A stretch of 53,945 bases of DNA from an uncultured Bacteroidales bacterium (GTDB lineage Bacteria > Bacteroidota > Bacteroidia > Bacteroidales > UBA932), in contig CAMZEC010000008.1 in assembly GCA_947305645.1 (NCBI GenBank), positions 1-53,945 on the forward strand, written 5' to 3'. Below, piece after piece: positions 1 to 9,100 of this stretch. Each line of letters starts with the position of its first letter. The stretch's first letter is position 1. The notes under the pieces are model-generated. The model had not been told where the DNA came from. It was given only the letters and a program-made list of their open reading frames with translations, and did not search any database. The translations under genes and the position numbers were made by a program.

Positions 1-2
1 CG

Positions 3-2093
3 AGGAACATCGGCATTATGGCCCACATTGATGCGGGCAAGACCACTACGTCCGAGCGTATCCTCTACTACACCGGCAAGACCCACAAGATCGGAGAGGT
101 CCACGAGGGCGCTGCCACGATGGACTGGATGGTCCAGGAGCAGGAGAGGGGTATCACTATCACCTCCGCTGCCACCACGGCCTTCTGGCACTTCGGCGGA
201 CAGACCTGGCAGATCAATCTGATCGACACTCCCGGTCACGTGGACTTCACGGTGGAGGTAGAGCGTTCCCTCCGCGTACTGGACGGCACGATCGCCACTT
301 TCTGTGCGGTCGGGCGCGTGCAGCCGCAGAGCGAGACGGTGTGGCGTCAGGCCGACAAGTACGGCGTGCCCAAGTTGGCTTACGTCAACAAGATGGACCG
401 CGTCGGTGCAGACTTCCTCGCCTGTGTAGAAGAGATCAAGACCAAGCTCGGCGCTACCGCAGTTCCCATCTGCCTCCCTATCGGGGCGGAGGAGAACTTC
501 CAGGGTATCGTCGACCTGATTGCACGCAAGGCAATCTATTACAACAACAACGAAGAACTCGTCAACTACACGGAAGGCGAAATTCCCGCAGAAATGCTGG
601 AAGACGTCAACATGTGGCGTGCCTCGCTGGTGGAAAAAGCAGCGGAGTTCGACGATGCACTCATGGAGAAGTTCTTCGAGGATCCCGACTCCATTTCCGA
701 AGAGGAAATCGTTGCCGCCCTGCGTAAAGGCACTATCGCAATGCAGATTGTGCCGGCATGCTGCGGCTCCTCCTTCAAGAACAAGGGAGTCCAATTCCTC
801 CTGGATGCGGTAATGCGTTACCTGCCTTCTCCTCTGGATATCGGCGAAACCCGCGCCACCAACATGGCAACAGAAAAGGACGTGATGCTTCCTCCCACTC
901 CCGACGCTCCGTTCTGCGGTCTTGTGTTCAAGATTGCTACGGATCCGTTCGTCGGACGTCTGGCATACATCCGTGCCTATTCCGGACATCTGGATGCAGG
1001 TACCTATGTGATGAATGCCCGTTCCGGCAAGAAGGAGAGGGTGGCGCGTCTGTATCAGATGCACTCCAACCACCAGAACCCTATCGATTTCGTGGAGGCG
1101 GGAGACATCTGCGCCGCAGTAGGATTCAAGGATCTCCACACGGGCGATACCGTGTGCGCAGAGAACCACCGCTACTCGCTGGAGTCTATGGAATTCCCCG
1201 ATCCGGTCATCGGTATCGCGGTGGAGCCCAAGACCCAGGCCGACCTCGACAAGCTCGGGGTTGCTCTGGCGAAGCTGGCGGAGGAAGATCCTACCTTTAC
1301 CGTCAAGTCGGACAACGAGACCGGCCAGACCGTCATCAGCGGTATGGGCGAGCTCCATCTTGATATCATCGTGGACCGTCTCCGCCGTGAATTCGGCGTG
1401 GAGATCAACCAGGGCGCCCCGCACGTCAACTATAAGGAGGCCGTTACCGCGAGCGTACAGCATCGCGAGGTCTTCAAGAAGCAGACGGGCGGCCGAGGCA
1501 AGTTCGCAGATATCATCGTGGAGATCGGTCCTGCCGACGAAGGCGTGAACGGCCTGCAGTTCGACAACCAGGTGAAGGGCGGCAACGTTCCCAAGGAGTT
1601 CATTCCGAGTGTGCAGAAGGGCTTCGAGTCCGCAATGGCCAATGGCGTACTTGCGGGTTACGAGGTGCAGTCTCTCAAGGTCACCCTGCTGGATGGTTCA
1701 TATCATCCGGTGGATTCTGATCAGTTGTCATTCGAGCTTGCAGCCCGTATGGCCTTCCGTCATGCTTGCCGTAAGTGCAAGCCCGTCCTCCTCGAGCCCA
1801 TCATGGACCTCGAGGTAGTGACGCCGGAAGAGTACATGGGCGAGATTGTCGGAGACCTGAACCGCCGTCGCGGCCAGATTACTTCGATGGATTCTTCTGC
1901 AAGCGGCGCCCGCATTGTCAAGGCCTATGTCCCGCTCTCAGAGCAGTTCGGTTACGTGACAGTGCTCCGCACCCTGTCTTCAGGACGTGCAACGAGCACC
2001 ATGTCATTCGACCACTACGCTGAGGTGCCGGGGCCTATGGCCAAAGACATTGTGGAAAAGAGCGGCTACAGGTTTGTCTCGGATGACGAATAA
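3..2093 (+). CDS. fusA: Elongation factor G, 5' end outside the window
   Basis: Translocation GTPase that moves tRNA and mRNA through the ribosome; cytosolic. The reading frame is open from base 3, and the residues before the first in-window methionine (RNIGI) match the conserved EF-G start, so the ATG at 18 is internal and the true start lies a few codons upstream of the window. G1 is AHIDAGKTT, the switch/G2 region contains RGITI, G3 is DTPGHVDF, G4 is NKMD. The later domains run to a normal C-terminus (about 697 residues seen), so it is full length but for the extreme N-terminus. It is followed after 27 bases by rpsJ, the usual Bacteroidales order for the str operon. Some Bacteroidota have EF-G paralogues specialised for translocation or recycling; position beside rpsJ favours the main copy. 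Confidence 0.97.
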   Translation, partial: RNIGIMAHIDAGKTTTSERILYYTGKTHKIGEVHEGAATMDWMVQEQERGITITSAATTAFWHFGGQTWQINLIDTPGHVDFTVEVERSLRVLDGTIATFCAVGRVQPQSETVWRQADKYGVPKLAYVNKMDRVGADFLACVEEIKTKLGATAVPICLPIGAEENFQGIVDLIARKAIYYNNNEELVNYTEGEIPAEMLEDVNMWRASLVEKAAEFDDALMEKFFEDPDSISEEEIVAALRKGTIAMQIVPACCGSSFKNKGVQFLLDAVMRYLPSPLDIGETRATNMATEKDVMLPPTPDAPFCGLVFKIATDPFVGRLAYIRAYSGHLDAGTYVMNARSGKKERVARLYQMHSNHQNPIDFVEAGDICAAVGFKDLHTGDTVCAENHRYSLESMEFPDPVIGIAVEPKTQADLDKLGVALAKLAEEDPTFTVKSDNETGQTVISGMGELHLDIIVDRLRREFGVEINQGAPHVNYKEAVTASVQHREVFKKQTGGRGKFADIIVEIGPADEGVNGLQFDNQVKGGNVPKEFIPSVQKGFESAMANGVLAGYEVQSLKVTLLDGSYHPVDSDQLSFELAARMAFRHACRKCKPVLLEPIMDLEVVTPEEYMGEIVGDLNRRRGQITSMDSSASGARIVKAYVPLSEQFGYVTVLRTLSSGRATSTMSFDHYAEVPGPMAKDIVEKSGYRFVSDDE

Positions 2094-2120
2094 AAATGAT
2101 TGTTAAAAATTAAAGATTAT

Positions 2121-2426
2121 ATGAATCAGAAAATTAGAATTAAACTCAAGTCTTTCGATCACATGCTGGTGGACAAGTCCGCTGCAAAGATCGTTGACAC
2201 GGTGAAAGCTACTGGTGCGAAGGTGAATGGCCCTATCCCTCTCCCTACGAACAAGAAGATCTTCACCGTCAACCGCTCGACCTTCGTCAACAAGAAGGCT
2301 CGCGAGCAGTTCGAGCTCGATTCTTACCGCAGGCTTCTCGACATCGAGGACAGCAACGCAAAGACCGTTGACGCCCTCATGAAGCTCGAGCTGCCCTCCG
2401 GTGTAGAGGTAGAGATCAAGGTGTGA
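2121..2426 (+). CDS. rpsJ: 30S ribosomal protein S10
   Basis: Component of the small-subunit head. The 101-residue product begins [14 protein letters not shown] and ends VEVEIKV, matching S10 in length and across its whole length. An upstream in-frame TTG at 2100 would add seven residues not seen in the family, so the ATG at 2121 is taken as the start. It is probably cotranscribed with fusA (27-base gap). The next gene is a tRNA, not rplC, so the usual junction between the str and S10 operons is broken here. Confidence 0.96.
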   Translation: MNQKIRIKLKSFDHMLVDKSAAKIVDTVKATGAKVNGPIPLPTNKKIFTVNRSTFVNKKAREQFELDSYRRLLDIEDSNAKTVDALMKLELPSGVEVEIKV

Positions 2427-2430
2427 TTCC

Positions 2431-2453
2431 GGGCGGTATTAAGACCGCTCTTC
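2431..2453 (+). terminator. Possible terminator after rpsJ
   Basis: A hairpin with arms GGGCGGT (2431-2437) and ACCGCTC (2444-2450), six-base loop, one G-T pair, followed by a short pyrimidine run (TTCT). The T tract is weak. It could instead be a processing structure just ahead of the tRNA. Confidence 0.4.
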
Positions 2454-2454
2454 T

Positions 2455-2528
2455 GGTCCCTTAGCTCAGTTGGTTAGAGCACCTGACTCATAATCAGGGA
2501 GTCGCAGGATCATGCCCTGCAGGGACCA
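2455..2528 (+). tRNA. tRNA with CAT anticodon, probably elongator Met
   Basis: Cloverleaf folded by eye: acceptor GGTCCCT/AGGGACC, D arm GCTC/GAGC, anticodon stem CCTGA/TCAGG with loop CTCATAA (anticodon CAT at 2489-2491), T stem GCAGG/CCTGC, discriminator A at 2528; CCA is not encoded. It is not the initiator: the first acceptor pair is G-C and the anticodon stem lacks the three G-C pairs of initiator tRNA. A lysidine-modified Ile tRNA also has CAT in the gene and is not excluded. The T loop is ATCATGC rather than TTCRANY (see findings). Confidence 0.9.
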
Positions 2529-2566
2529 CGCGAAGCCCGACGCAATGCGCCGGGCTTTTCGCGTGG
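2526..2566 (+). terminator. Long hairpin immediately after the tRNA
   Basis: Perfect arms CCACGCGAA (2526-2534) and TTCGCGTGG (2558-2566) enclose a second stem GCCCG/CGGGC and an inner CGC/GCG. The 5' arm overlaps the tRNA 3' end. GCCCG...CGGGCTTTT alone resembles a Rho-independent terminator, so it probably ends the tRNA transcript. Confidence 0.6.
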
Positions 2567-2930
2567 CCCCAAAGGGCTACCATCCCCCGCGCTTCGCGCT
2601 GCCCCCAGGGGAAAAGGGGAAGGTTCCCCTTACGCTGCAAGCAGCTATCCCCTCGTTACTTTTCTTCGGACGAACTGCCACCCTCGGTCCCCCTGTTAGG
2701 GGGAGGACTTGCCCCGCTGCCCGCGGGGACCCCGGCAGGGACTACGCGAGAGCCCCTCGCTGCTTCGCGCTGCCCCCTGGGGGACATGATTCCCGGTGGG
2801 GCAGGTCCGAAAAAAGTGCCGGGACTTGCCCCGCAAATCTCGAGTATATGCATTCCAGTGCTGCAGGTCTCCCGAGAAAAAGCCGACCTGCCCCGTCGCA
2901 TACGGGAAAAAGGGCGAAAATCCGGACGGC
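2567..2930. repeat. Non-coding hairpin and short-repeat array
   Basis: No believable gene lies in this stretch between the tRNA and a convergent minus-strand gene; the open frames crossing it are artefacts of GC bias. A 20-base direct repeat, gcttcgcgctgccccc(a/t)ggg, occurs at 2591-2610 and 2762-2781 with one mismatch. GGACTTGCCCCGC occurs at 2705-2717 and 2822-2834. Hairpins reuse one arm sequence: GGGGCAGGTCC (2798-2808) with GGACTTGCCCC (2822-2832), and GCAGGTC (2863-2869) with GACCTGC (2885-2891). It looks like a nest of REP-type elements between convergent transcripts. Confidence 0.6.
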
Positions 2931-2936
2931 CGTCAG

Positions 2937-3716
2937 CTATTGCAGCAGGAAGGCACGGACCTTGTCGCCGAAGGCGATGGGGTCGTTCGTGCGACGCTTT
3001 TCCACGAGGGCGGCGTTGCGCTGATGGTTTCCCATGTAAGTGTAGTTGAGGGCTATGCCGCCGCCTACCAGGCCGGTGACCCAGTAGCCGGAGACCAGAT
3101 TAGCCACGGTGAAGGCCAGGGCGGCGAGGTTAAGGCCTCCGGATAGGACACCTTCGCCGACTTCGCCGTTGTAGAAATGTCCGAGCGGCGGGAAGAAAGA
3201 CAGCACCAAAGAGGTCTTGGCGTCCGGCACGCGCGGGTGAGCGGCATAAAGGGCCAGCAGTTCCGGCAGGCGCTCGCTGGGGCCGTCCCAGCTGATGTAG
3301 CGGGCGGCGTATATCTCCGATTCGTCGTACTGACCGTTGTACGCCAGCGCAAGAGCGTGCAGCAGAAGGGCGTCGGAACTGCCGTCACCCACCTCCTCCA
3401 CCAGAGATGCGGCCTGCTTGAAATCGCCCGCCAGGAACCAGCAGAGCTCCTGCTGATACTGCACCGCCGTTCGTTCTTCCGGCGTCAGGGCGAAGAGGCG
3501 TACGCGCGCAAGCGTGGCGGAGGCGTCACGGTAGCGCCCCTGCCGCTTGTAGCAGCCCGCCTTGGCAATCAGGGCGTCGTTGGTCTCGGCAAGGCCCGCC
3601 CCGTCGAATACGATGCGTTCGTACCCGACTTCGAGCGAATCCATGTCTTGCGCCCTACTTGAAAACAGCGCGCAGAGGAATATGGATATTGTACAGAACA
3701 GTCGTTTCCTGAGCAT
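2937..3716 (-). CDS. Exported DUF5683-like membrane protein
   Basis: Role unknown. The 259-residue product has a signal peptide (cleavage likely after SSRAQ), a helical TPR-like middle part (about residues 40-150: NDALIAKAGCYKRQGRYRDA and similar), and a C-terminal hydrophobic region with the pattern FFPPLGHFYNGEVGEG typical of DUF5683/TM2-like proteins. It is a paralogue of the next gene upstream (PGLGKIYAGQIGEG at the same place). Its start lies 62 bases inside that gene, so the two are likely translationally coupled. Family assignment is by motif resemblance. Confidence 0.75.
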   Translation of the reverse strand: MLRKRLFCTISIFLCALFSSRAQDMDSLEVGYERIVFDGAGLAETNDALIAKAGCYKRQGRYRDASATLARVRLFALTPEERTAVQYQQELCWFLAGDFKQAASLVEEVGDGSSDALLLHALALAYNGQYDESEIYAARYISWDGPSERLPELLALYAAHPRVPDAKTSLVLSFFPPLGHFYNGEVGEGVLSGGLNLAALAFTVANLVSGYWVTGLVGGGIALNYTYMGNHQRNAALVEKRRTNDPIAFGDKVRAFLLQ

Positions 3717-4956
3717 CGTAAAGGGTGTTGTTATAAATACTTACGGACATGTAGCTGCCGTAGATGTTGCCTATGTAGAGTATGCCTGTGATAACGGCAG
3801 GGACTATTGTTTTCCAGTTCTTGGGGCCGTCCTTGATCCAGTGCTCGGCGGTTATTCCGCCCATCGCTCCGGTAATCAGGAAGGTCGAAATGCCCTCTCC
3901 TATCTGGCCTGCGTATATCTTGCCGAGTCCTGGAACCAGGGCGGAAGCGGCCGCCGCCAGCAGGGGGCTCTTCTGCGGCTTGTCGTACCGGATCTCGAAG
4001 ATGCCGTCCAGTTCGTGCTCGGCGGCCTCGAGCTTGAAATCGTTGTACCGGAAAGCGCCGGCGGCCGATTTGAACGCCTCGGGGTCGTCCCGCAGCAGCG
4101 CCAGGCCTGCCAGCTGCAAGCCCTTGAGTTCTGCGTACGGTCCGCTGTACGCCTCCAGCCGTTCCGCCGGGCTGACGTAGTCGCCGAGGTGCGCGCAGAC
4201 GGCGTTGGAGTAGAAGAACGCTTTGTCGTAGAAAGCCGAAGCGGACGGCACGTCCTGCAGATACTTGTTCGCCGCATCGAGCTCTTTCAGCTGATAGAGC
4301 GTCCATCCGCGCAGGAAGGTCAAGGTGTCCGAGGGCTGGAAGTCACTGCCGAAGAGCAGCTGGCGGGCATCCTGCTTGAGGTCGTTGTCGATAAGATAAT
4401 TCACGAAATCGACGTCTGCCGACACCCATCGCGCCGAGGCTGAGCTAGCGGGAGTCCGCGCCAGGGGTGCGGCGTCACTGCTGTCGCAGCAACAATCTTT
4501 CAATCGAGGGGCGCCCCCCTCGAGCTCCCTGGGCCGCAGCGGCGAAGCCGTACCCCTGCGCGGCGGGAGCGGCTCTGCCTCGGCGCGACGCAGCTTGTAC
4601 GCCTCCGGGCCCTCATGGATTCTGCCGTCTTCCGGATTGGGTATGGCGCGCACCGTACCTATTCTGGTGTCGCGCAGAATGCGGTCTGCGGTAGCAAAAA
4701 CCGCAGGGACGAATCCTATTTCGCGGGTCGCCTGACGCACGAACATATAGTTGGCCGGCTCGTACATATCTCGGCCGGTAAGCTGGCGGCGCAAGCTCCA
4801 CATGGCTGTCTCTGCGCAGTTGGCGCCGGCCGGGGGCGTCTCTTTTATCATTTGTGCGGAGAAATCCGCCCCACGCAGAAGCTCGCGCTCGTCGGTCTGG
4901 GCAAACGCGGATGCGCAGGCGAGGAGCACGGAGGCAACTATTGCCAGTCGTTTCAT
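3655..4956 (-). CDS. Exported DUF5683-like protein with an in-frame palindromic insert
   Basis: Role unknown. The 433-residue product has a signal peptide (ACASAFAQ), helical repeat-like stretches, and a C-terminal membrane region (LVPGLGKIYAGQIGEG, residues about 350-420) like that of its downstream paralogue. Residues about 123-176 are encoded by a 158-base imperfect palindrome and read as low-complexity (PLPPRRGTASPLRPRE, then DCCCDSSDAAPLART), unlike the flanks, so they are probably a tolerated insertion. The start overlaps the end of the LolA-like gene by four bases (ATGA). The gene belongs to a four-gene minus-strand operon starting at the TM2 gene. Confidence 0.75.
   Translation of the reverse strand: MKRLAIVASVLLACASAFAQTDERELLRGADFSAQMIKETPPAGANCAETAMWSLRRQLTGRDMYEPANYMFVRQATREIGFVPAVFATADRILRDTRIGTVRAIPNPEDGRIHEGPEAYKLRRAEAEPLPPRRGTASPLRPRELEGGAPRLKDCCCDSSDAAPLARTPASSASARWVSADVDFVNYLIDNDLKQDARQLLFGSDFQPSDTLTFLRGWTLYQLKELDAANKYLQDVPSASAFYDKAFFYSNAVCAHLGDYVSPAERLEAYSGPYAELKGLQLAGLALLRDDPEAFKSAAGAFRYNDFKLEAAEHELDGIFEIRYDKPQKSPLLAAAASALVPGLGKIYAGQIGEGISTFLITGAMGGITAEHWIKDGPKNWKTIVPAVITGILYIGNIYGSYMSVSIYNNTLYDAQETTVLYNIHIPLRAVFK
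4430..4587. repeat. 158-base palindromic element inside a coding gene
   Basis: Perfect 11-base terminal inverted repeats cgcgccgaggc (4430-4440) and gcctcggcgcg (4577-4587). The two halves continue to align imperfectly toward the centre (both contain aggggt(g/a)cggc), where an 8-base stem TCGAGGGG/CCCCTCGA (4504-4511, 4516-4523) closes a 4-base loop. The element is read through in frame by the surrounding minus-strand gene without a stop. Confidence 0.8.
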
Positions 4957-5651
4957 TGTGCGGGGGCTTCCAGCTTCATCGGCTTTGCATCGGCCGGAAT
5001 CTGGAAGTCAAAATTTGGATCGTCAACATCTACTTTCACGGAGGAGTAGATGGTGCGCACGATGGAGGAATCACGCTTGACGCCGTAGGTGATATCCGTA
5101 ACGCGCTGCGGCAGGACAAAGCGCCCGTAGGTCTTGTAGTCGGACAGATACTTCTTGCTCATCAACCTGCCGTCCTGAGCGGTATATTCGCAATAAATGG
5201 GAAGGTAGTTCTCGTAAACGACGACCACATCCGGTTTGTTGGGATCGGGCGACTTGAAGGTCTTTTTTACGAATCCGTCCTCACGTGTGGCGGCTCCTGC
5301 CTTGTAGCCGAAAGAAGTGAGCCCCAGATCGTCTATGCGTCCGCTCATGAAAAGCATTATGAGTTCCGTATTGGAGCCTAATGCCGGGTCCACATCCGAG
5401 AGAACTTCGTTGGTGTCCGGTCTGTAAAGGTTCATCTCCCCTTTTGCATTGGATACCACGTAATAGGGGAGAGGTTTGCTGAATTTAGTCACCAAGCGTC
5501 CATTGTTGGTACAATAGACGCTTTTGGTGACTGTAGTCAGTTTTCCGTCGATTACCGTCTTGACTTCAACGTCGGCCGATACTTTGCGTTGCGCGTAAAC
5601 GGGCGCTGCGGCAAGAAGTAATAGCGGAATTAGTAAGAGTTTATTCCTCAA
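4953..5651 (-). CDS. Exported LolA-like protein
   Basis: A 232-residue product with a clear signal peptide (MRNKLLLIPLLLLAAAPVYAQ) and a mostly beta-strand body (KVSADVEVKTVIDGKLTTVTKSVYCTN, later YKTYGRFVLPQRV and FDFQIP) resembling the LolA/outer-membrane lipoprotein-sorting fold in Bacteroidota. The start is TTG at 5651, the first possible codon after the in-frame stop, and it gives a perfect signal peptide. It sits three bases after the TM2 gene and overlaps the next gene by four bases. It might carry a lipid or lipoprotein ligand; the family call is tentative. Confidence 0.75.
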   Translation of the reverse strand: MRNKLLLIPLLLLAAAPVYAQRKVSADVEVKTVIDGKLTTVTKSVYCTNNGRLVTKFSKPLPYYVVSNAKGEMNLYRPDTNEVLSDVDPALGSNTELIMLFMSGRIDDLGLTSFGYKAGAATREDGFVKKTFKSPDPNKPDVVVVYENYLPIYCEYTAQDGRLMSKKYLSDYKTYGRFVLPQRVTDITYGVKRDSSIVRTIYSSVKVDVDDPNFDFQIPADAKPMKLEAPAQ

Positions 5652-5654
5652 GGC

Positions 5655-6062
5655 TTAAATCCACATGAAGAACTTGCGGTTGTTGATGTACTTGGAGACA
5701 TCGCCTTTGTCAGCAACGGCCACGATCAACATTACGAAGTCGACAAGGGGAACGATACCGAAGATTCCGCCGGCGGTGAACAGATAAAGAGCCCACATTC
5801 CTGGAGCAGTGCCCATGTAGTGACGGTGAACACCGCACCAGCCGAGGAAGAAGTTGAGAATGATAGCGGAGACGCCGCTAATCTCCGCATTCGCCACAGC
5901 GGGAAGGTTGGCAGCTGCGGGAGCGGCTACGTCAAGGACCACGACCTCGGTTGCGTTCTCGATGATGTTGTCGATAGCGTCGTTGTCAACTTTGTAGTTG
6001 GCTGCGTTTGCAGAGAAGGCGACTGCCAGAACTGCAACAAGTGAAAGAACTAATTTTTTCAT
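5655..6062 (-). CDS. TM2-domain membrane protein
   Basis: A 135-residue protein with a signal peptide (VAFSANA), a short alanine-rich linker, and a TM2 domain: two hydrophobic helices around FFLGWCGVHRHYMG and GGIFGIVPLVDFVMLI. TM2 proteins are small inner-membrane proteins of mostly unknown function. It is the first gene of the minus-strand operon that continues with the LolA-like and two DUF5683-like genes, themselves related to TM2 at their C-termini. Confidence 0.85.
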   Translation of the reverse strand: MKKLVLSLVAVLAVAFSANAANYKVDNDAIDNIIENATEVVVLDVAAPAAANLPAVANAEISGVSAIILNFFLGWCGVHRHYMGTAPGMWALYLFTAGGIFGIVPLVDFVMLIVAVADKGDVSKYINNRKFFMWI

Positions 6063-6099
6063 AAAGTTATAGATAATAAAAAATGTAGTTTCCGGAAGA

Positions 6100-6107
6100 C
6101 AAAATTA
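6100..6107 (-). promoter_or_regulatory. Bacteroidota -7 element for the TM2 operon
   Basis: TAATTTTG on the minus strand fits TAnnTTTG, 37 bases ahead of the ATG at 6062. A TTG lies 17 bases further upstream, a little close for a -33 box. Confidence 0.5.
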
Positions 6108-6140
6108 ATGAATAATTTTCTAAACAAGACCTTTTTTCAT

Positions 6141-6148
6141 TATATTTG
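6141..6148 (+). promoter_or_regulatory. Bacteroidota -7 element for the giant lipoprotein gene
   Basis: TATATTTG in the A+T-rich region between divergent genes, 47 bases before the ATG at 6196. No clear -33 box. Confidence 0.55.
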
Positions 6149-6195
6149 TATGTTACAGATACTGCAGACAACAAAACAACTAAAACTATACGTCT

Positions 6196-9100
6196 ATGTT
6201 TCTCGTGCGTAAAAGCCACTCAACCACGGCATTGGTCGTCTTTGCCGTGTCGTTATTGGTAACCGCTTGTACAGTTGACAAGAGTTACGACATCAATCCC
6301 AAGGATATCGACCTTACGGTCACCCTGCTGGAGGACGGTCTTACCGTGCCCATTGGAAGTTCCGAGAAAATCAGCCTTGGAGACTTGATCAACAGCGCCG
6401 GAGAGGGAGTCAACGACTTCATTAAAACCGGAAGCAAAGGAGAGCTCATTCTTTCATATGACGGCTCCACTTCGTTGAATGACCAGCTTGCAGAATTGGA
6501 CCTGAAGAATCTTGCCGTAATTGACGGCGTTGATTTCTCGTCCTCGTTCACTCACAAGCTCGGTGACTTGGACGCTGACAAATTCAAAATTGAAGGCAAG
6601 GATTATCCCCTCACGGTAGAATTTGAAGGCATGGACGTTCTGGATGTAAAGACCCAGCCCGTTTCCGTCTCTGCAGACAATCTTACGTTCAATGCCGGCC
6701 TGGACAAGCTCAAGGACGTAATGAAGAACAACCAGGACCTGGACCTCTCTTCCAAAATCGGCAATGTGTCTTACGACCAGAATGTGCTGGAGAGAGACAA
6801 GGTCAGCAATTATGTAACGTTGTCCCCCACCGAGACCATCGACATCCCCAAGGACGTCATCGACAAGGTGAGCCTGCCGGAGAACACCAAAGTTGCCGTT
6901 GAGGTTGCCGGCATCACCCTGCACAACGACGTGAACAAGGTGAGCAATCTCAAAACCGACCCGAATGCCAAGATGGTGGTCGAAATAAGCTTGTCCAACG
7001 TGTTCCTGACCGCTGGTTATGCCGCCCCGGACGTAACCCTGGACTTTACCAAGCTGTTCAAGATCGCCGGCGGAAGCGCGGTGAACATCAAAGGCGACGA
7101 ATGGAAACTTAACGCCTCCAACGGCTGGAAGGCCTCCAAGGCTTTCGTCGTCGAGGGCCTTGCGAAAACCGAATATGAGGGTGCCATACAGCTGAGCGAA
7201 AGCGTCGGAGTTGCCGGTGACATAAACCTGGAAGGTCTGCAGACCACCAAAACCAAGTTCAATGCTACCGCCGGAGACATCCAGCTGGACATCAAGGTGT
7301 CTTTCACAGACCTTAAAATTGTCAGCGCCGACCTGGGTGTCAACGTAGACGCCTTCGAGAAAACGGACAACATCAGTATGGGTAACTTCGAAGAGACCCA
7401 GCTCCCCAAAGGAATCAAAGACGTAAAGGCAATCTACATGGACGAGAGCAAGCCCCTTACCCTCAAGATTACCCCCAAGAATCTGTCCACCCTCAAGCAG
7501 GCTAATCTGGATTATGTATTTACCCTCACCTTCCCTGAAAGCATAAAGGTTAAGAATGCCGTGGGCGGCAAGCTTGAATTCTCGGGGAACCTTGCCAACG
7601 GTGCAGTTGAGGAACAAATAATACTCCAGGAGATCAAGCCTACCGTTGCCGGCGGCAAGCTGACCATAGATGCAGACGTTGCCGTGAATGCCAAGGTCAC
7701 CCCTTCCTGTGTCGTCGTAGACAGCTCCAAGCTGCCGTCGTCCAAGGATGAGGACCTTTCCTTCGCCGTATCGGTCGAGGGTACTCCTACTATCAGCGAT
7801 TTCCAGATTGTCCTGGGCAATTACGAGGAGTCCATTGAAATCAGTGATGTTCTGGAGGTTGACGCTGAGGGCCTCGAAGACTATTCTGGAATACGCATCA
7901 AGCCGGAAGGCAACCCTGTCCTTTCCATAGATTGTGACATCCCCACCCTCAAGGGTCTGAGCCTCAAGCCCGGCGCAGAAGGCCTCAAGGTCGTCCTGCC
8001 CAGCTTCATGGTATTCAACGGCTCCGCCATTCCCGCCGAATACAACTTCAATTCCGCCGACAACTCCATCACCCTGAAGAACAGCTTCCCCAAGACAATC
8101 AGCCTGCCTGTAAAGGAACTGTATATCCAGCCCATGATAGTGGACGGAAAGGCAAAGGTGGTCGGCAGCTATTCTGCCAAGGGCGGTGTTTCCATACCAA
8201 GCGCAGAAGTGTCCCAGACCGAACTCAAGGAGACCTTCGGTTCAAAGATAGGACTCACTATCAAGGTGCCTGAGATCAAAGCCGCCAGCATCTCGCTGGA
8301 TAAGGACATCTCTGTCGACGTTAACCAGAAGTACACCATCAACATCAAGAATATCCCCGAGCAGCTTACCAGAATCGACGAGGTTCTCCTGGACGACGTT
8401 TATGTGAACCTGGAGGCCAGCTTTGACGGCCTGCCCAGCTCTTCCGTGGCGGTGGATCTCACGGTTACGCTGCCTGAATTCATTTCCCCGAACGTAATCC
8501 CCGTCAAGGGCAACATCGTGGACGGCAAGCTCAAAGCGACGCCCGTCAAGCTGGAGAAGCTCTACAATATAGAGCCCGGCACTTACAAGGATGCGGAAGG
8601 AGCAGAGTTCCTTGGTCTGCAGGGCGATATAGTAATAGCCGGCAATATTTCTCTCGGCGGCAGCAATATTGACCTTTCCCAGCTGAAGTCCGAGATTTCG
8701 GCGGACATCAAGGCCTCCATCCAGAACAAGGATGGCAAGATTGCCATTTCCAAGGCATCCGGAGTGTTCTCCTACGACCTCGAGGAAGAGACCAGCATAG
8801 ATCTCGACACCCTGCCCGATGCGCTTAAGGGAGACAATCTCGGTCTCGATTTTGCCGATCCTCAGCTCAACCTGGATATCACCACAAACCTCGGAATACC
8901 GATGAGTGCGACCCTTGAAATCATTCCTTTCGTGAATGGTGCGGAAATCGAGGCGAACAAAGTAGTCCTCAGCAATATCGCACTGCCGTACTCCGAGAAA
9001 CCCGCTTCTACGTCGACCCAGAAGATCACCATCTGCAAGACTGCGGCTTCCGCTCCCGCCGGCAGGACGTTCGTCGAGGGCGACATCAACAAGCTCCTGA

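Noticed and set aside
2455..2528. Initiator tRNA-Met
   Set aside because: First acceptor pair is G-C and the anticodon stem lacks the three consecutive G-C pairs.
2512..3024. A 170-codon plus-strand frame after the tRNA
   Set aside because: It starts inside the tRNA and runs through repeats; the translation is low complexity.
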